A stretch of DNA of 42,936 nucleotides from an uncultured Clostridia bacterium (lineage in GTDB: Bacteria > Bacillota > Clostridia > Christensenellales > Aristaeellaceae): assembly GCA_946536315.1 (NCBI GenBank), contig CAMNEH010000010.1:1-42936 (forward strand), given 5' to 3'. Of the stretch, positions 15,857 to 24,268 are shown in pieces. Within the stretch, counting starts at the first letter, position 1. The number at the start of each line of letters is the position of its first letter. A model generated the notes under the pieces. That model was not told the origin of the DNA. It did not search any database and saw only the letters and a list, made by a program, of their open reading frames with translations. The translations under genes were made by a program, and so were the position numbers.

Positions 15857-17256
15857 AGCTGTTCAAACGGCCGAAGGACCAGATCGCGGCCCCGCTGGAG
15901 CAGGGCGTATCAGCGGAGATCGCACGCCTCGTGACGGACGCGGATTTTGTGGTCGCGCCATACAACCCCGACGAGGGCGAGCGCGGCGGATACTCCAATT
16001 ACTCCTACTGGGGCAGTACCTTCCGCAGCTTTTTCAAGGACAAGGTCGCCCTCGTTTTCCTGATCACGCTGGTCGCGCTGCTGCTGTTCACCATCATCCA
16101 GCCCCTGCTGCCCCAGCAGTTTGAGGCGAACGTCATCATCGACCATCCGCTGACCAAGCGCCAGATGAGCAACGTCGCCCCCGCCTGGACCAACGTGATC
16201 GTCGAGGCGCCCGCCGGCACGGCGCTCGTCGTGCATCCCTTTGACAACGACCTCTGGGCGGCGGTGGACAACATCGTCGCCTCCGTCAAGGCGCGCAAGG
16301 AGTTTACCGTGCTGGAGTACGGCGACGAATGGTGCCGCATCGCGTATGACGGCGCGGAGGGCTATGTTCGCAACGATTTCACCACCAAGATCAAGTTTCC
16401 TGAGGACCCGCTGGCGACGCCTTACGCCGCCAAGTCCAACTTCGCGCTGAATGTGTACACCACGCCGGCAGACATGAGCAATAAGGGCGACGCCCTGTTC
16501 GTGCTGAAGCGCCAGCTCGCCATCGACGGCGACACCGCCGTGACGACGGAGCGGGCGCAGCTGCGCCTGCTGCCGGATACGCGGCCCTTCCTGTTCGGCA
16601 CCAACAGCGCGGGGCAGGACCTGTGGGCCAAGGTATGGTCCGGCACGCGCACCTCTCTGTTCATTGGGGTCACGGTGGCGGCGCTGCAGTCGCTGATCGG
16701 CATCCTCATCGGCGTGCTGTGGGGATACGTGAAGGCGCTGGACAGGCTGCTGACGGAGATTTACAACGTCATCGACAATATCCCGACGACGATCGTGCTG
16801 ATCCTGGTCAGCTACATCATGCGCCCCAGTGTGCAGACGCTGATCCTGGCCATGACCGTCACCGGCTGGGTCGGCATGGCGCGGTTCGTGCGAAATCAGG
16901 TCGTCATCATCCGTGACCGGGATTACAACCTCGCTTCGCGCTGCCTGGGCAACAGCACCGCGCGGATCATCACGCGCAACCTGCTCCCCTATCTGGTCTC
17001 GGTCATTATGCTGCGGCTGGCGCTGGCCGTGCCGGGCGCCATCGGCAGCGAGGTTTTCATCACCTATATCGGTCTGGGTCTGCCGCTGAGCGTGCCGTCG
17101 CTGGGCAACCTGATCAACGAGGGGCGGAAGATGATCTCCACCTCGCAGAGCTATCAGCTGGTGTTCCCGACGATCATCCTGTCTGTGATCACCATCGCCT
17201 TCTACATCATCGGCAACGCGTTCGCCGACGCCGCCGACCCGAAAAACCATCTCTGA
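15853..17256 (+). CDS. oppC: Peptide ABC transporter permease with extracytoplasmic SH3b-like insertion
   Basis: A 467-residue OppC-type permease, about 160 residues longer than usual. The normal parts are TM1 (64-84), FLFGTNSAGQDLWAKVWSGTRTSLFIG (246-272), and an EAA loop at RDYNLASRCLGNSTARIITRNLLP. Between TM1 and the permease core, residues about 87-243 form an added extracytoplasmic region. Within it, 117-176 has the pattern of a bacterial SH3 domain: a hydrophobic strand, EFTVLEYGDEWCRIAYDGAEGYVRNDF. A second weaker strand-rich segment (190-243) follows. SH3b domains usually bind peptidoglycan peptides or glycans, so the insertion might guide wall peptides to the channel. ATG start overlaps the oppB stop and has an AAAGGAG site. 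Confidence 0.9.
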   Translation: MKLFKRPKDQIAAPLEQGVSAEIARLVTDADFVVAPYNPDEGERGGYSNYSYWGSTFRSFFKDKVALVFLITLVALLLFTIIQPLLPQQFEANVIIDHPLTKRQMSNVAPAWTNVIVEAPAGTALVVHPFDNDLWAAVDNIVASVKARKEFTVLEYGDEWCRIAYDGAEGYVRNDFTTKIKFPEDPLATPYAAKSNFALNVYTTPADMSNKGDALFVLKRQLAIDGDTAVTTERAQLRLLPDTRPFLFGTNSAGQDLWAKVWSGTRTSLFIGVTVAALQSLIGILIGVLWGYVKALDRLLTEIYNVIDNIPTTIVLILVSYIMRPSVQTLILAMTVTGWVGMARFVRNQVVIIRDRDYNLASRCLGNSTARIITRNLLPYLVSVIMLRLALAVPGAIGSEVFITYIGLGLPLSVPSLGNLINEGRKMISTSQSYQLVFPTIILSVITIAFYIIGNAFADAADPKNHL

Positions 17257-17280
17257 TCAACCATTCCATGGAGGATCACC

Positions 17281-18321
17281 TTGACTGACAATCACGAGCA
17301 GCCTGTTTTGCAGGTGGAGCATCTGGACATCAAGTTTAATCTTCGCGGAAAGGTGCTGCACGCCATCCGCGACGTGTCGCTGGAGCTGTACGAGGGCGAG
17401 ACCCTCGCCATCGTCGGCGAGAGCGGGTCGGGTAAAAGCGTGCTGACCAAAGCGTTCATGGGCCTGAACGACAGCAACGGCTGGGTGGACCATGGCAGCA
17501 TCCTCTATCAGGGGCATGACCTGGCGCGCTACACCACCGAGAAGGAATGGCTGACCATCCGCGGGCGCGAGATCGCCATGGTGCTGCAGGACCCGATGAC
17601 CAGCCTGAACCCGCTGAAGACCATTGGCGCGCAGATCGAGGAAGCGCTGCGCCTGCACCAGGGCCTGCGCGGCGCGGCCGCCCGGCAGCGCACGGTAGAG
17701 CTGCTGAACGACGTCGGCATCACCGAGCCGGACCGGCGGCGCAGGCAATACCCGCACGAGTTTTCCGGCGGCATGCGCCAGCGCGTGATCATCGCCATCG
17801 CGCTCGCCTGCCGTCCGCGCATCCTGATCTGTGACGAGCCGACGACCGCGCTGGACGTGACCATTCAGGCGCAGATCATCCGCCTGATTTACGACCTGGT
17901 GCACAGGCTGCACCTGACAGCCATATACATCACGCACGATCTCGGCGTCGTGGCGAATGTGGCCGACCGCGTCGCGGTCATGTACGCCGGTGATATCGTT
18001 GAAATCGGCACCAGCCGGGAGGTGTTCTACTCCCCCGCACACCCGTACACCTGGGCGCTGCTCTCCTCCCTGCCCCAACTGGGCAAAAAGGGGGAGGAGC
18101 TTTACACCATTCGCGGGACGCCGCCGAACCTGTATCACCACATCACCGGCGACGCCTTCGCGCCGCGCAATCCGAACGCGCTGAAAGCCGATTTTATCGA
18201 GCGTCCGCCGTTCTTCGACATCACGCCCACCCATAAGGCGAGGACCTGGCTGCTGGACGAGCGCGCCCCGGACATCCGTCCGCCGCAGGTACTGAGCCGT
18301 ATACAGAGTCTTGGTCAATGA
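17281..18321 (+). CDS. oppD: Peptide ABC transporter ATP-binding protein
   Basis: A 346-residue ABC ATPase: Walker A GESGSGKS (about residue 41), signature FSGGMRQR, Walker B ILICDEPTTALDVT and the H-loop YITHDLG. The C-terminal section from EVFYSPAHPYTWALLSSLPQL is the oligopeptide ATPase extension that in this family can bind an iron-sulfur cluster; the usual cysteines are not obvious here. It starts at TTG with a GGAGGATCACC site. Powers the OppBC channel with OppF. Confidence 0.94.
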   Translation: MTDNHEQPVLQVEHLDIKFNLRGKVLHAIRDVSLELYEGETLAIVGESGSGKSVLTKAFMGLNDSNGWVDHGSILYQGHDLARYTTEKEWLTIRGREIAMVLQDPMTSLNPLKTIGAQIEEALRLHQGLRGAAARQRTVELLNDVGITEPDRRRRQYPHEFSGGMRQRVIIAIALACRPRILICDEPTTALDVTIQAQIIRLIYDLVHRLHLTAIYITHDLGVVANVADRVAVMYAGDIVEIGTSREVFYSPAHPYTWALLSSLPQLGKKGEELYTIRGTPPNLYHHITGDAFAPRNPNALKADFIERPPFFDITPTHKARTWLLDERAPDIRPPQVLSRIQSLGQ

Positions 18322-18336
18322 AAGCAGGAAACAGGC

Positions 18337-19287
18337 ATGCCAGAAAAGCTTGAGCCCTTCGTCAGTGTGCGCGACATGCACGTGACGTTCGGCGAGCGCC
18401 GTCACCGTTTCGAAGCGGTGCGCGGCGTATCATTCGATATATTCAGGGGAGAAACCTTCGGCCTGGTCGGCGAATCCGGCTCCGGGAAAACGACCATCGG
18501 CCGCGCGATCCTGCGTATTTATCCGCTCAGCGCCGGCGAAGTGATCTTTGACGGCGAGCGCATCAGCGGCAAGATCAGCAGCGCGCTGGACCGCCGCGTC
18601 ACGCAGCGGATTCAGATGATTTTTCAGGACCCCATGGCTTCGCTGAACGAGCGCGCGAAGGTGGACTACATCGTCTCGGAAGGCCTGTACAACGTCGCCC
18701 GGGGGATCTCCCGCGAAGAGCGCGAGCGCCGCGTGGCCGACGCGCTCAGCGAGGTCGGCCTGCTGCCTGAGTTTGCCAGCCGGTTCCCGCATGAGTTTTC
18801 CGGCGGCCAGCGCCAGCGCATCGGCATCGCGCGCGCGCTGATCATGGAGCCGGAATTTATCGTCGCGGACGAACCCATCTCCGCGCTGGATGTGTCGATC
18901 CGCGCGCAGGTGCTGAACCTGATGGCCGCGCTGCAAAAGAAGCGCAGGCTCACCTACCTGTTCATCTCCCACGACCTGTCCGTCATGCGCTTCATCTGCG
19001 ACCGGATCGCGGTCATCCACCTGGGCCGGCTGGTGGAGCTGAGCGAAACGGAGGAGCTGTTCCGGCACCCCCTCCACCCCTATACCCGGGCGCTGCTTTC
19101 CGCCATTCCCCAGCCCTCCCCGGATTACGCGCGGTCGGGCGAGCTGATCGCCTACGACCCGTCCGTCCACGATTACCGCACGGACCCGCCGGCCTGGACA
19201 GAGCTCACCCCGGGGCATTTCGTGCTGGGCAACCAAAAGGAATGCGACGCGTACCGAAAAGAAATCGAAGGGTCGGCAAAGCCATGA
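18337..19287 (+). CDS. oppF: Peptide ABC transporter ATP-binding protein
   Basis: A 316-residue ABC ATPase: Walker [12 protein letters not shown], signature [10 protein letters not shown], Walker [16 protein letters not shown] and H-loop FISHDLS, then the [21 protein letters not shown] oligopeptide transporter extension. Partner of OppD. Ribosome site AGGAAA. Its stop codon overlaps the ATG of the alanine racemase (ATGA), so the two are translationally coupled. Confidence 0.94.
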   Translation: MPEKLEPFVSVRDMHVTFGERRHRFEAVRGVSFDIFRGETFGLVGESGSGKTTIGRAILRIYPLSAGEVIFDGERISGKISSALDRRVTQRIQMIFQDPMASLNERAKVDYIVSEGLYNVARGISREERERRVADALSEVGLLPEFASRFPHEFSGGQRQRIGIARALIMEPEFIVADEPISALDVSIRAQVLNLMAALQKKRRLTYLFISHDLSVMRFICDRIAVIHLGRLVELSETEELFRHPLHPYTRALLSAIPQPSPDYARSGELIAYDPSVHDYRTDPPAWTELTPGHFVLGNQKECDAYRKEIEGSAKP

Positions 19288-20429
19288 CAAACACCGGTAT
19301 GGAATATCCCGTAGACGCCTGCCCCCACGCCCGCGCCTGGCTTGAGGTCGACCTGGACGCGCTGATCGCCAACTACAGGGAGGCAAAGAGCCTGCTGAAG
19401 CCGGGAGTGGAAATGATCTGTGTGCTCAAGGCCAACGCCTATGGCTACGGCGCGGTGCCCGTCTCTAAGGCGCTGTACGCCGAGGGCGTGCGCGCTTTTG
19501 CCGTCGCCACCGTACCGGAGGGCCTGACACTGAAAAACAGCTTGCCCGGGGACGTTCGGATTTTGTGTATGGGCGAACCCGCCCAGGAGGAATTCGATGC
19601 CTGCATCCGGGCAGGCCTGCGTATAACCATGGGCGGCGCTGAGCCGCTGAAAGCGCTGAGCCGGGCCGCTGCGGCCACGGGACTGCCCGCGTACGTTCAT
19701 TTGAAGCTGGATACCGGCCTGCATCGGCTGGGATTCACCGACGTGGAAGCGCTCACGCGGATGGGCCCGCTGGACGGCCTCGTTTACGAGGGAGTGTTCA
19801 GCCATCTGGCCCTGCGCGGAGAGGCGCAGTCCGTCCGGCAGCACACGCTGTTTGTGGAAATGACCGCCCGCCTGCGCGAGGCGGGCTACCGGTTTTCCCA
19901 GGCGCACCTGCTGGATTCCATCGGGCTCACGCGATACCCTGACTGGCAGCATGACGCGGTGCGCGTCGGCGCCTTCCTGTATGGCAACGTGCCGCCTGCC
20001 TACGCGCACTTTGACCGCCGCCGCGCGGTCGGCCGTTTCTGCGCGCGCGTCACACGCGTCGCCACGGTGCCCGCCGGGGAGGGCGTCGGTTACGACAATG
20101 TACCGCTTCCCCGCGATACCCGCGTGGCGACGCTGGCCGCCGGGTATGTGGACGGATACGCGCGCTCGCTGTCCGGCGTGGGCGAAGTGGAGCTGCACGG
20201 TCGCCGCGCGCGGGTGCTCGGGCTGGTCTGCATGGACCAGATGATGGTGGACGTGTCCGACATTCCTGAGGCCAAAACAGGCGATACCGCCGTCCTGCTG
20301 GGCGGCGGTATCACCATCAACGAGCTGGCCGAGCGCGGCAGACTGAACCGCAACGAGGTCACCGCCTGCATCGGCCCGCGCGTGCCGAGAATCTACCTGA
20401 ACGGTAGGGAAGGTTATTGCGCCGAATAG
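19284..20429 (+). CDS. alr: Alanine racemase (PLP-dependent), possibly broad specificity
   Basis: A 381-residue fold-type III PLP racemase. The PLP lysine is Lys49 in VLKANAYGYG; the catalytic tyrosine is Tyr270 in EGVGYDNV; AAGYVDGYARS and CMDQMMVDVSD are the other family blocks. It makes D-Ala for peptidoglycan. The usual ISYRVPR motif near the C-terminus reads IGPRVPR, so the residue matching Tyr354 of the Geobacillus enzyme is Pro365; that position is known to affect alanine versus serine preference. The start is ATG 19284, overlapping the oppF stop; a longer open frame upstream lies inside oppF. The 3' end overlaps the HAD gene on the other strand by 16 bases. Being coupled to a peptide importer suggests salvage or supply of D-amino acids for the wall. 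Confidence 0.92.
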   Translation: MTNTGMEYPVDACPHARAWLEVDLDALIANYREAKSLLKPGVEMICVLKANAYGYGAVPVSKALYAEGVRAFAVATVPEGLTLKNSLPGDVRILCMGEPAQEEFDACIRAGLRITMGGAEPLKALSRAAAATGLPAYVHLKLDTGLHRLGFTDVEALTRMGPLDGLVYEGVFSHLALRGEAQSVRQHTLFVEMTARLREAGYRFSQAHLLDSIGLTRYPDWQHDAVRVGAFLYGNVPPAYAHFDRRRAVGRFCARVTRVATVPAGEGVGYDNVPLPRDTRVATLAAGYVDGYARSLSGVGEVELHGRRARVLGLVCMDQMMVDVSDIPEAKTGDTAVLLGGGITINELAERGRLNRNEVTACIGPRVPRIYLNGREGYCAE

Positions 20430-22030
20430 AACTCCGTCCTGCTTTCGTACTCCTGAATCAGCACGGAGCTCTGATTGAAGGTCTCCGCCATTTCCTTCGC
20501 GGCCTCGTGGACCTGGTCCGCGGTGGCATCGCTCAGATAGATGACCAGCGTGTATTCCTGGCAGACCTTTCCGTCGTCCACCCAGCCGCCCTGGGCCTCC
20601 TGCATGGTGTACCCGTTGAAGTGCCTGATCAGGATTTCCCTGGCCTTCTCCATGGCTTCCGCCTGGGTAAAGACAGGCTTGTTGGTGTCCTTGTCGTTGG
20701 TGCCCAGGAACAGCACGTACTGGACGTCCTTCTTTTCTTCGGCTTCCGTCACGGCTTCCTCCGCGTCTTCCGCCGCGGGCTGCGTTTCCGGTTCAGCGGT
20801 TTCCGGCGCGGTCTCCGTCACAGCGGGCTGCGAATCGGCAGACTCCTCCTGCCAGTGAAAGGCCCCGGTCTTGTTCGCGTCATCTTCGGCTGCTGTCACA
20901 GCTTCTTCAGCGTCTTCCGCGGCAGGCTGCGTTTCCGGTTCCGCCGTCTCCGTCACAGCGGGCTGCGGATCGGCAAACTCGTCCAGCCAGTGGAAGGTGC
21001 CGGTCTTTTTCACGTCGTCCCCGTAGATCGTCCGGAAGTCATCCTTCATGGAAATGACGTAATAGCCGTTTTCTTCCCACTGCTTTTTCAGCGACTGCAC
21101 CTTCTCGGTGTTGCCGTAGTCCCGCTCCTCATCGTCAGCGATCAGCATGAAGGCCGCGCTTTTGTACCGGTTGTTGAAGATCGTGTAATTGTGCATGCTC
21201 ACGTCGCCGCTGGAGTTTCCGAAGGAAAGCACCGGCTGACGGCCGATCTCCTTGACGATCGCCTTGACCTTGTTCATCTTCAGATTCTTGATCAGCAGCC
21301 TGTCGGTCCGGACGATGCTGTCTTCCTTCGTATAGACATACTTCAGTCCGTCCGCGCCATCCTCATTGGTCGCTTCGATGTCGACGTCCATGCCGATGAT
21401 CTGCTCATACGGGATGTCCATCACGCCTTCGATAAAGATGCGGCAGAGGTAACGGTCGCTGCCGCTGACGACATAGACCTTGAAGTCGTTGTCCTGCAGA
21501 TATTCCACAACCTCGACCATCGGCAGATAAAAGCTGTTGGCGATGGTCATGCCCTCAAAGCCGTCCACGTCCCGCACCAGCTGATTGGTCACGAAGTCGT
21601 TGAACTGGGTCAGGGTCATCCCGGCATAGGCCTTCGCCGCATGGGTCGCGTGAAGCACATCCATGCCGTCCGGGAAGGATTTGTCCAGCGCGTGGTCCCG
21701 CAGGACCCGGCCGAATTCCAGCATCTCCTCATCGGGCTGATAGCTGGGATCGCAGAAAATCCTCCGCGCCAGCAGATAGTATTCCAGATAGGTGGGATAC
21801 AGCTCCGCGCACAGGGTGCCGTCCATATCGAAGGTGGCAATGCGGTCCCCCTCCGGGATGTAGTTGGGCGAGGCCTCATTGGTCACGTCTTCCACGTATT
21901 CGATCAGCGCCTTCAGCGCGGGGGCTTCCGGGTTCCACTCCGCAAACACGTCCTCCCCGTCCTCCGCCAGGCCGGGGATCACGGCCAGCGCCAGTACGAG
22001 TGCCAGCAGCGCAGCCAACCATTTTTTCAT
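20414..22030 (-). CDS. Secreted HAD-superfamily phosphatase with repeat linker and DUF3574-like C-terminus
   Basis: A 538-residue exported protein. Signal peptide 1-22 (MKKWLAALLALVLALAVIPGLA). The HAD core (about 60-330) shows motif I FDMDGTL (nucleophile Asp68, acid/base Asp70), motif II YVVSGSD and the acidic motif SFGNSSGD; these are the catalytic positions of phosphotransferases, so an extracellular phosphatase is likely. A Pro/Glu/Ala-rich linker contains two 45-residue repeats, each starting KTG(T/A)FHW. The last 100 residues (VQYVLFLGTND ... GYTMQEAQGGWVDDGKVCQEYTLVIYL) resemble DUF3574. AGGAGG site before the ATG. Substrate unknown. Confidence 0.85.
   Translation of the reverse strand: MKKWLAALLALVLALAVIPGLAEDGEDVFAEWNPEAPALKALIEYVEDVTNEASPNYIPEGDRIATFDMDGTLCAELYPTYLEYYLLARRIFCDPSYQPDEEMLEFGRVLRDHALDKSFPDGMDVLHATHAAKAYAGMTLTQFNDFVTNQLVRDVDGFEGMTIANSFYLPMVEVVEYLQDNDFKVYVVSGSDRYLCRIFIEGVMDIPYEQIIGMDVDIEATNEDGADGLKYVYTKEDSIVRTDRLLIKNLKMNKVKAIVKEIGRQPVLSFGNSSGDVSMHNYTIFNNRYKSAAFMLIADDEERDYGNTEKVQSLKKQWEENGYYVISMKDDFRTIYGDDVKKTGTFHWLDEFADPQPAVTETAEPETQPAAEDAEEAVTAAEDDANKTGAFHWQEESADSQPAVTETAPETAEPETQPAAEDAEEAVTEAEEKKDVQYVLFLGTNDKDTNKPVFTQAEAMEKAREILIRHFNGYTMQEAQGGWVDDGKVCQEYTLVIYLSDATADQVHEAAKEMAETFNQSSVLIQEYESRTEFYSAQ
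20741..21010 (-). repeat. Tandem 45-codon repeat in the HAD protein linker
   Basis: Two copies of about 135 bases (20876-21010 and 20741-20875). Both encode KTG-x-FHW followed by an acidic, Pro/Ala/Glu-rich segment containing QPAVTET and AEPETQPAAEDAEEAVT. Copies differ at many third positions and by a small insertion, so the duplication is not recent and the protein pattern seems kept. Confidence 0.85.
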
Positions 22031-22111
22031 TCCGTCTTCCTCCTCATTCCGTTTGATTTGCTTGCCGGGTCAGGCGCAGGCACGGCTCGCCTGCCCTTCC
22101 CGCCGCTGAAC

Positions 22112-22140
22112 AGTATAACACAACGGGACGTATTTGTAAA
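22112..22140 (-). promoter_or_regulatory. Promoter of the HAD phosphatase gene
   Basis: Minus strand TTTACA (22135-22140), 17-base spacer, TATACT (22112-22117) with a TGT just before it (extended -10). About 80 bases upstream of the start codon. Confidence 0.75.
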
Positions 22141-22249
22141 ACAGAACCCGTCAATGGCCGCCAGACGCAAGCGGCCCTCCCTTGGCGATACAGTATTGTG
22201 AATTCCGCCGAAACTGGCGGTTTTCCCGCGGACAATCGGATTTTGACGC

Positions 22250-22278
22250 TTGACAGAACCGCGTAACGCATGTAAAAT
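22250..22278 (+). promoter_or_regulatory. Promoter of the rny leader RNA
   Basis: TTGACA (22250-22255), 17-base spacer, TAAAAT (22273-22278). Predicted start near 22285, which leaves a leader of about 270 bases before rny. Confidence 0.82.
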
Positions 22279-22284
22279 ATATAT

Positions 22285-22516
22285 GTTCGGCAGCTGTAGC
22301 GTGCTATGCACGTGGCCGCCGTTTATCTGATACAACTCGTTTTTGCGTAGTCTGGAGTTGATTGCACAACCGTTACGGATTTACATAGACCGCCTGGCCC
22401 GCCGGAATGCGCGTACTTCGCGGTTGCTGTTGAATTTGAAGGTTTTCTTTCCCCTTTCCGGGCGCATGAACACCGGTATTGGATAGACGTGCCGTACAAC
22501 CGCCGCACGTTTTTTT
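22285..22516 (+). ncRNA. Structured leader RNA or small RNA upstream of rny
   Basis: Between a good promoter and an intrinsic terminator lie about 230 bases with no ORF on this strand that looks real. The two ends can pair over a long distance: CGGCAGCTGTA (22288-22298) with TACAACCGCCG (22495-22505), GCACGT (22308-22313) with ACGTGC (22487-22492), and TATCTGATAC (22324-22333) with GTATTGGATA (22476-22485). Internally CAACTC/GAGTTG (22333-22360) forms a local hairpin. I could not match it to a known RNA family. Either it is a free small RNA, or an attenuator controlling rny. Confidence 0.5.
22487..22516 (+). terminator. Intrinsic terminator (possible attenuator) before rny
   Basis: ACGTGC (22487-22492) pairs with GCACGT (22505-22510), 12-base loop, followed by a run of T to 22516. 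The same ACGTGC can instead pair with GCACGT at 22308-22313, so the terminator and the long-range leader fold exclude each other. Confidence 0.65.
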
Positions 22517-22556
22517 GCATGAGAATAAAAAACCGGGAAAGGGAGGTGCAAGCCTG

Positions 22557-24119
22557 TTGAACATTGTCTTAGCTATTATTCTGATTCTCGCGGCGCTGCT
22601 GATCGGCGCAGGCGTCGGTTATACCTATTCCAAGCGAACCATCGAAGCCGACATCGGACGTACCAAGGACTATACCAAAAAGCTCCTGGACGACGCCCAG
22701 CGCAAGGCGACGGACGAGGCGAAAGAGATGCAGCTGAAGGCCAAAGAAGAGGTCCTGCAGCAGAAATCCGAGCTCGACAAGGAGATCAACGCCCGTCGCG
22801 CGGACATTCAGCGCTCTGAGCGCCGCGCGCAGCAGCGCGAGGAGCAGCTCGACAAAAAGGAAGAGCAGCTGGATAAGAAGCTCGACTCACTCGACCAGCG
22901 CGAAAAAGCCCTGGTCAAGAAGCAGGAGAACATCGCAAGCCTCGAAAAGGAAGCCGAATCGCTCAAGGAAAAGCAGGTCAGCGAGCTGGAGCGCATTGCC
23001 GCCATGACACAGGATGAGGCCCGGCAGAGCGTGATCGACCGCGTACAGAAGGACGCGTATCACGACGCCGCCGTGCTGGTGCGCGACATCGAGACCAAGG
23101 CCAAGGAAGAGGGCGAGAAAAAGGCGCGCAATATCATCGCGCTCGCGATTCAGCGCTGCGCGTCCGATCACGTGGCCGAGACCACAGTGTCCGTGATCAA
23201 CCTGCCGAACGACGACATGAAGGGCCGCATTATCGGCCGCGAGGGCCGCAATATCCGTGCGCTGGAAACCGCGACCGGCGTCGATCTGATCATCGACGAC
23301 ACGCCTGAGGCCGTGATCGTGTCCGCCTTCGACCCGGTGCGCCGTGAAACTGCGCGCCTCGCCATCGAGAAGCTGATCATGGACGGGCGCATCCACCCCG
23401 CGCGCATCGAAGAGTGCGTCGAAAAAGCCAAGAAGGAAATCGACCAGCAGATCCGCGAAGCCGGCGACCAGGCCATTTTCGAAACGGGCCAGCACGGCAT
23501 CCATCCCGAGCTGGTCAAGCTGCTGGGCCGTCTGCGCTACCGCACCAGCTATGGCCAGAACGTGCTCAAGCACTCCATTGAGGTCAGCCACCTGGCCGGG
23601 ATGATGGCCGCCGAGCTCGGCGCCGACGTCCAGCTGGCCAAGCGCGCGGGCCTGCTGCACGACATCGGCAAGGCCGTGGACCACGAGCAGGAAGGCACGC
23701 ACGTGTCCATCGGCGGCGAGCTCGCCCGCAAATACCACGAGAGCCCGGCCGTCATTCACTGCATCCTGGCGCACCACAACGACGTGGAGCCGCAGACGGT
23801 GGAAGCCGTGCTCGTCCAGGCCGCGGATGCCATTTCCGCCGCGCGTCCCGGCGCGCGCCGCGAATCGCTTGAGAACTACATCAAGCGTCTGGAAAAGCTG
23901 GAAGAGATTGCGAATTCCTTCCGCGGCGTCGAAAAATGCTTCGCCATCCAGTCCGGGCGCGAAGTGCGCATCATGGTTAAGCCGGAAGACGTTTCGGACG
24001 AGGGCACCCAGGTCTTGGCCAAGGAGGTCGCCCGCCGTATCGAAAAGGAGCTGGAATATCCCGGCCAGATCCGCGTGAACGTGATCAGGGAAACCCGGAG
24101 CACCGACTACGCCAAATAA
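22557..24119 (+). CDS. rny: Ribonuclease Y
   Basis: A 520-residue membrane-anchored endoribonuclease that starts bulk mRNA decay. N-terminal anchor ([24 protein letters not shown]), a long charged coiled coil rich in [12 protein letters not shown] (about 40-180), a KH domain with [13 protein letters not shown], and an HD domain with the metal-binding [12 protein letters not shown]. The C-terminal domain ends [16 protein letters not shown]. Length equals that of the family. The start is TTG 22557, eight to nine bases after GGGAGGTG; this places the anchor at the N-terminus and gives family length. An upstream in-frame ATG at 22479 lies within the leader terminator region and is not credible. 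Confidence 0.96.
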   Translation: MNIVLAIILILAALLIGAGVGYTYSKRTIEADIGRTKDYTKKLLDDAQRKATDEAKEMQLKAKEEVLQQKSELDKEINARRADIQRSERRAQQREEQLDKKEEQLDKKLDSLDQREKALVKKQENIASLEKEAESLKEKQVSELERIAAMTQDEARQSVIDRVQKDAYHDAAVLVRDIETKAKEEGEKKARNIIALAIQRCASDHVAETTVSVINLPNDDMKGRIIGREGRNIRALETATGVDLIIDDTPEAVIVSAFDPVRRETARLAIEKLIMDGRIHPARIEECVEKAKKEIDQQIREAGDQAIFETGQHGIHPELVKLLGRLRYRTSYGQNVLKHSIEVSHLAGMMAAELGADVQLAKRAGLLHDIGKAVDHEQEGTHVSIGGELARKYHESPAVIHCILAHHNDVEPQTVEAVLVQAADAISAARPGARRESLENYIKRLEKLEEIANSFRGVEKCFAIQSGREVRIMVKPEDVSDEGTQVLAKEVARRIEKELEYPGQIRVNVIRETRSTDYAK

Positions 24120-24132
24120 CAGTGACAGAAAG

Positions 24133-24168
24133 CGCCCGCCGCGATCATATCCGCGACGGGCGTTTTTT
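24133..24168 (+). terminator. Intrinsic terminator of rny
   Basis: CGCCCG-C-CGCG pairs with CGCG-A-CGGGCG around an 8-base loop, followed by TTTTTT. It starts 13 bases after the rny stop. The rest of the gap to 24268 holds no visible gene. Confidence 0.92.
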
Positions 24169-24268
24169 GATTCCCTTCTTTATACGTTGGCAAGCCGGTA
24201 CCAGGTGTTTCCTGCCTTCAGCAATTAACATGCCCATTGCTGACCGTGAGAAGTTGACTGCGCGCCGG

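Noticed and set aside
20417..22201. 594-residue open frame on the plus strand
   Set aside because: Antisense of the HAD gene; the HAD frame has signal peptide, motifs, promoter and ribosome site, while this frame has His/Val/Leu-rich low-complexity sequence typical of antisense frames in GC-rich genes.
22201..22226. CCGCC-GAAACT-GGCGG followed by TTTT as a plus-strand terminator
   Set aside because: Short stem and T tract, and no plus-strand gene ends nearby.
22285..22516. 6S RNA, SRP RNA, tmRNA or RNase P in the rny leader
   Set aside because: The ends pair as in 6S RNA, but the central part prefers branched local hairpins and none of the conserved sequence blocks of the other RNAs is present.
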